Origin: Nitrospinota bacterium
Lineage (GTDB): Bacteria > Nitrospinota > Nitrospinia > UBA9942
Length of the DNA stretch: 23,088 nt
Assembly (NCBI GenBank): GCA_003489165.1
Contig: DNJG01000001.1
Coordinates: 1 to 23,088 of the forward strand
Direction of reading: 5' to 3'
Each line of letters begins with the position of its first letter. Positions within the stretch are counted from its first letter, which is position 1. The translations under genes were made by a program, and so were the position numbers. Shown here in pieces: positions 21,943 to 23,088 of this stretch. The notes beneath the pieces are model-generated. The model made no database searches, was not told where the DNA came from, and was given only the letters and a program-made list of their open reading frames with translations.

Positions 21943-23088
21943 TCAAGATTTTTTCAGTGCCTCAACTGCGTATTTCTTCCCTTCCTCCACACCTGGCTGG
22001 TCAAAGGGGTCTATGTTGTAGAGACCGCCCGCAAATGCAGTGCTTACTTCAAGCATATACATAATCTGACCTATGGCAGGTGGATTTACTTCTGGGAAGG
22101 TAATAGTGCAGTTTGGTCTGTTATTTTTTGAGAGTGCATATTCAGTCCCTTCCATTTCTATGTTTATTAGTTCATTCAGGGTATGGCCGCACAAATAAGA
22201 AATTTCAGCCCTATCCTTGAAGACATCAGGCATAACTGCCTTCCCCCTGAATTTCTCAACCTTTAAGAATGTAACAACCTTATCAAATGGTCCTTCTACA
22301 TATAACTGAATCTGTGAGTGCTGGTCTGTTACACCCAATGCCTTAACAGGTGTCTGCCCGACATTTATAACCTTTCCATCAAGGGAGTATTTTTTACCGA
22401 GACTCTCTGCCCAAAGCTGTCTGAACCAGTCCGATATATCTTTAAGGGCATAGGAGTAAGGGAGCATTACTGTTATCTTTTTTTTCTTTTTCGTATCAGC
22501 CAGATAAAGCATTGAGGCGTAAAGATAGGCAGGGTTATCAATAATAGAATCCTTCCTGCACCTTTCATCCATGAGGGCAGCGCCTTTAAGTAACCCCTTA
22601 ATATCAATACCAACTACTGAGGCAGGCAGAAGCCCTACCGGTGTAAGGACACTGAACCTCCCCCCAACGCCGTCAGGGACAATAAAAGACTTGAGGCCCA
22701 TTTCATCAGCAATCTTCCTCAAAGTCCCTTTAACCCTGTCTGTGGTAACAACAATATTTTCCTTTAACCTGTCCCCTTTCAATTTCTTCAACCTGTCATA
22801 AATAATCATAAACTGGCTCATCGTCTCCGCAGTGCCGCCAGATTTGGTAACCACATTGAATATGGTTTTATCCATATCAAGGATGGATAGCATTTCAGTA
22901 AACTGAACAGGGTCAATATTATCCGCAACAAATAGTCTTGGGTATCCCTTCCTCTCAGACTTGCTCAGCAGATTATACTGAGAATTATTCAATGCAGTCT
23001 GTAAGGCTATTGTTCCGAGGGCAGAGCCGCCAATGCCAAGCACTACAAAATTATCAAATTTATCCTTCACATATTCTGCATAATTTAA
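21943..23088 (-). CDS. pgi: Glucose-6-phosphate isomerase, 5' end outside the window
   Basis: Interconverts glucose 6-phosphate and fructose 6-phosphate in glycolysis/gluconeogenesis. The frame is open to the right edge (382 codons). An internal GTG at 23070 is not the start, because the sequence upstream of it (AEY) continues in frame. Present are the sugar-phosphate-binding loops GIGGSALG and TKSGGTAET, the catalytic Glu in QLWAESLGKK, His in TDQHSQ, and the terminal Lys in FDQPGVEEGK. The size suggests the short bacterial form (about 430-450 residues), so roughly 50-70 residues are missing. The transcript ends about 130 bp before hicB. Confidence 0.94.
   Translation of the reverse strand, partial: LNYAEYVKDKFDNFVVLGIGGSALGTIALQTALNNSQYNLLSKSERKGYPRLFVADNIDPVQFTEMLSILDMDKTIFNVVTKSGGTAETMSQFMIIYDRLKKLKGDRLKENIVVTTDRVKGTLRKIADEMGLKSFIVPDGVGGRFSVLTPVGLLPASVVGIDIKGLLKGAALMDERCRKDSIIDNPAYLYASMLYLADTKKKKKITVMLPYSYALKDISDWFRQLWAESLGKKYSLDGKVINVGQTPVKALGVTDQHSQIQLYVEGPFDKVVTFLKVEKFRGKAVMPDVFKDRAEISYLCGHTLNELINIEMEGTEYALSKNNRPNCTITFPEVNPPAIGQIMYMLEVSTAFAGGLYNIDPFDQPGVEEGKKYAVEALKKS

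Overview
The window looks like a chromosomal segment of a Gram-negative, respiratory, moderately AT-rich bacterium. The evidence is an outer-membrane porin, periplasmic copper and haem proteins, and a succinate dehydrogenase with an HdrB-like (class E) third subunit. The lineage cannot be fixed from the sequence. Nitrospirota/Nitrospinota-like or deltaproteobacteria-like groups are plausible guesses only. Almost everything is on the minus strand; only the glcD-nth pair is on the plus strand.

1-6.2 kb is a compact nitrite-to-N2O module, read right to left. A periplasmic c-type cytochrome and a copper nitrite reductase (nirK) form one unit. It has a near-consensus sigma-54 (-24/-12) promoter, two enhancer-like inverted repeats exactly 80 bp apart upstream, a structured 5' leader, and two stem-loops after nirK. 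A second unit begins at its own palindromic, class-II CRP/FNR-type promoter. It encodes a porin, a 51-aa one-helix membrane protein, a CuA subunit II, a haem-copper subunit I and a 43-aa one-helix protein, and ends in a terminator. Subunit I keeps all the haem and CuB/FeB histidines but has Gln where oxygen reductases have the cross-linked Tyr. Together with nirK next door, this suggests a CuA-type NO reductase (sNOR-like) rather than an oxidase. The start of a possible haem O synthase (ctaB) runs off the left edge.

6.2-10.1 kb holds a broken sensor histidine kinase whose H-box is missing, rlmB and cysS, all downstream of one good sigma-70 promoter. 10.2-12.3 kb carries glcD and nth on the plus strand, convergent with yacG-comM. 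14.0-14.5 kb is a decayed patch with a truncated DUF4160 gene, a second protein remnant and a possible attC-like site.

14.5-21.3 kb is a TCA-cycle and housekeeping block: pepA, two-subunit class I fumarate hydratase, sdhA, sdhB and sdhE (HdrB-like). 21.3-21.9 kb is a hicBA toxin-antitoxin pair whose toxin has one in-frame stop. The right edge carries a 5'-truncated pgi.

From 8.6 to 19.8 kb, but nowhere in the nir/nor part, the sequence is seeded with short heptanucleotide tandem arrays, mostly arranged as imperfect inverted pairs. Some have been absorbed into genes: the C-terminal tails of CysS and PepA, the inter-domain linker of SdhB, and the ribosome-binding zones of sdhB and fumA. The findings most worth following are the NO-reductase-like active site, the two-promoter control of the denitrification module, and these coding-invading heptad repeats.
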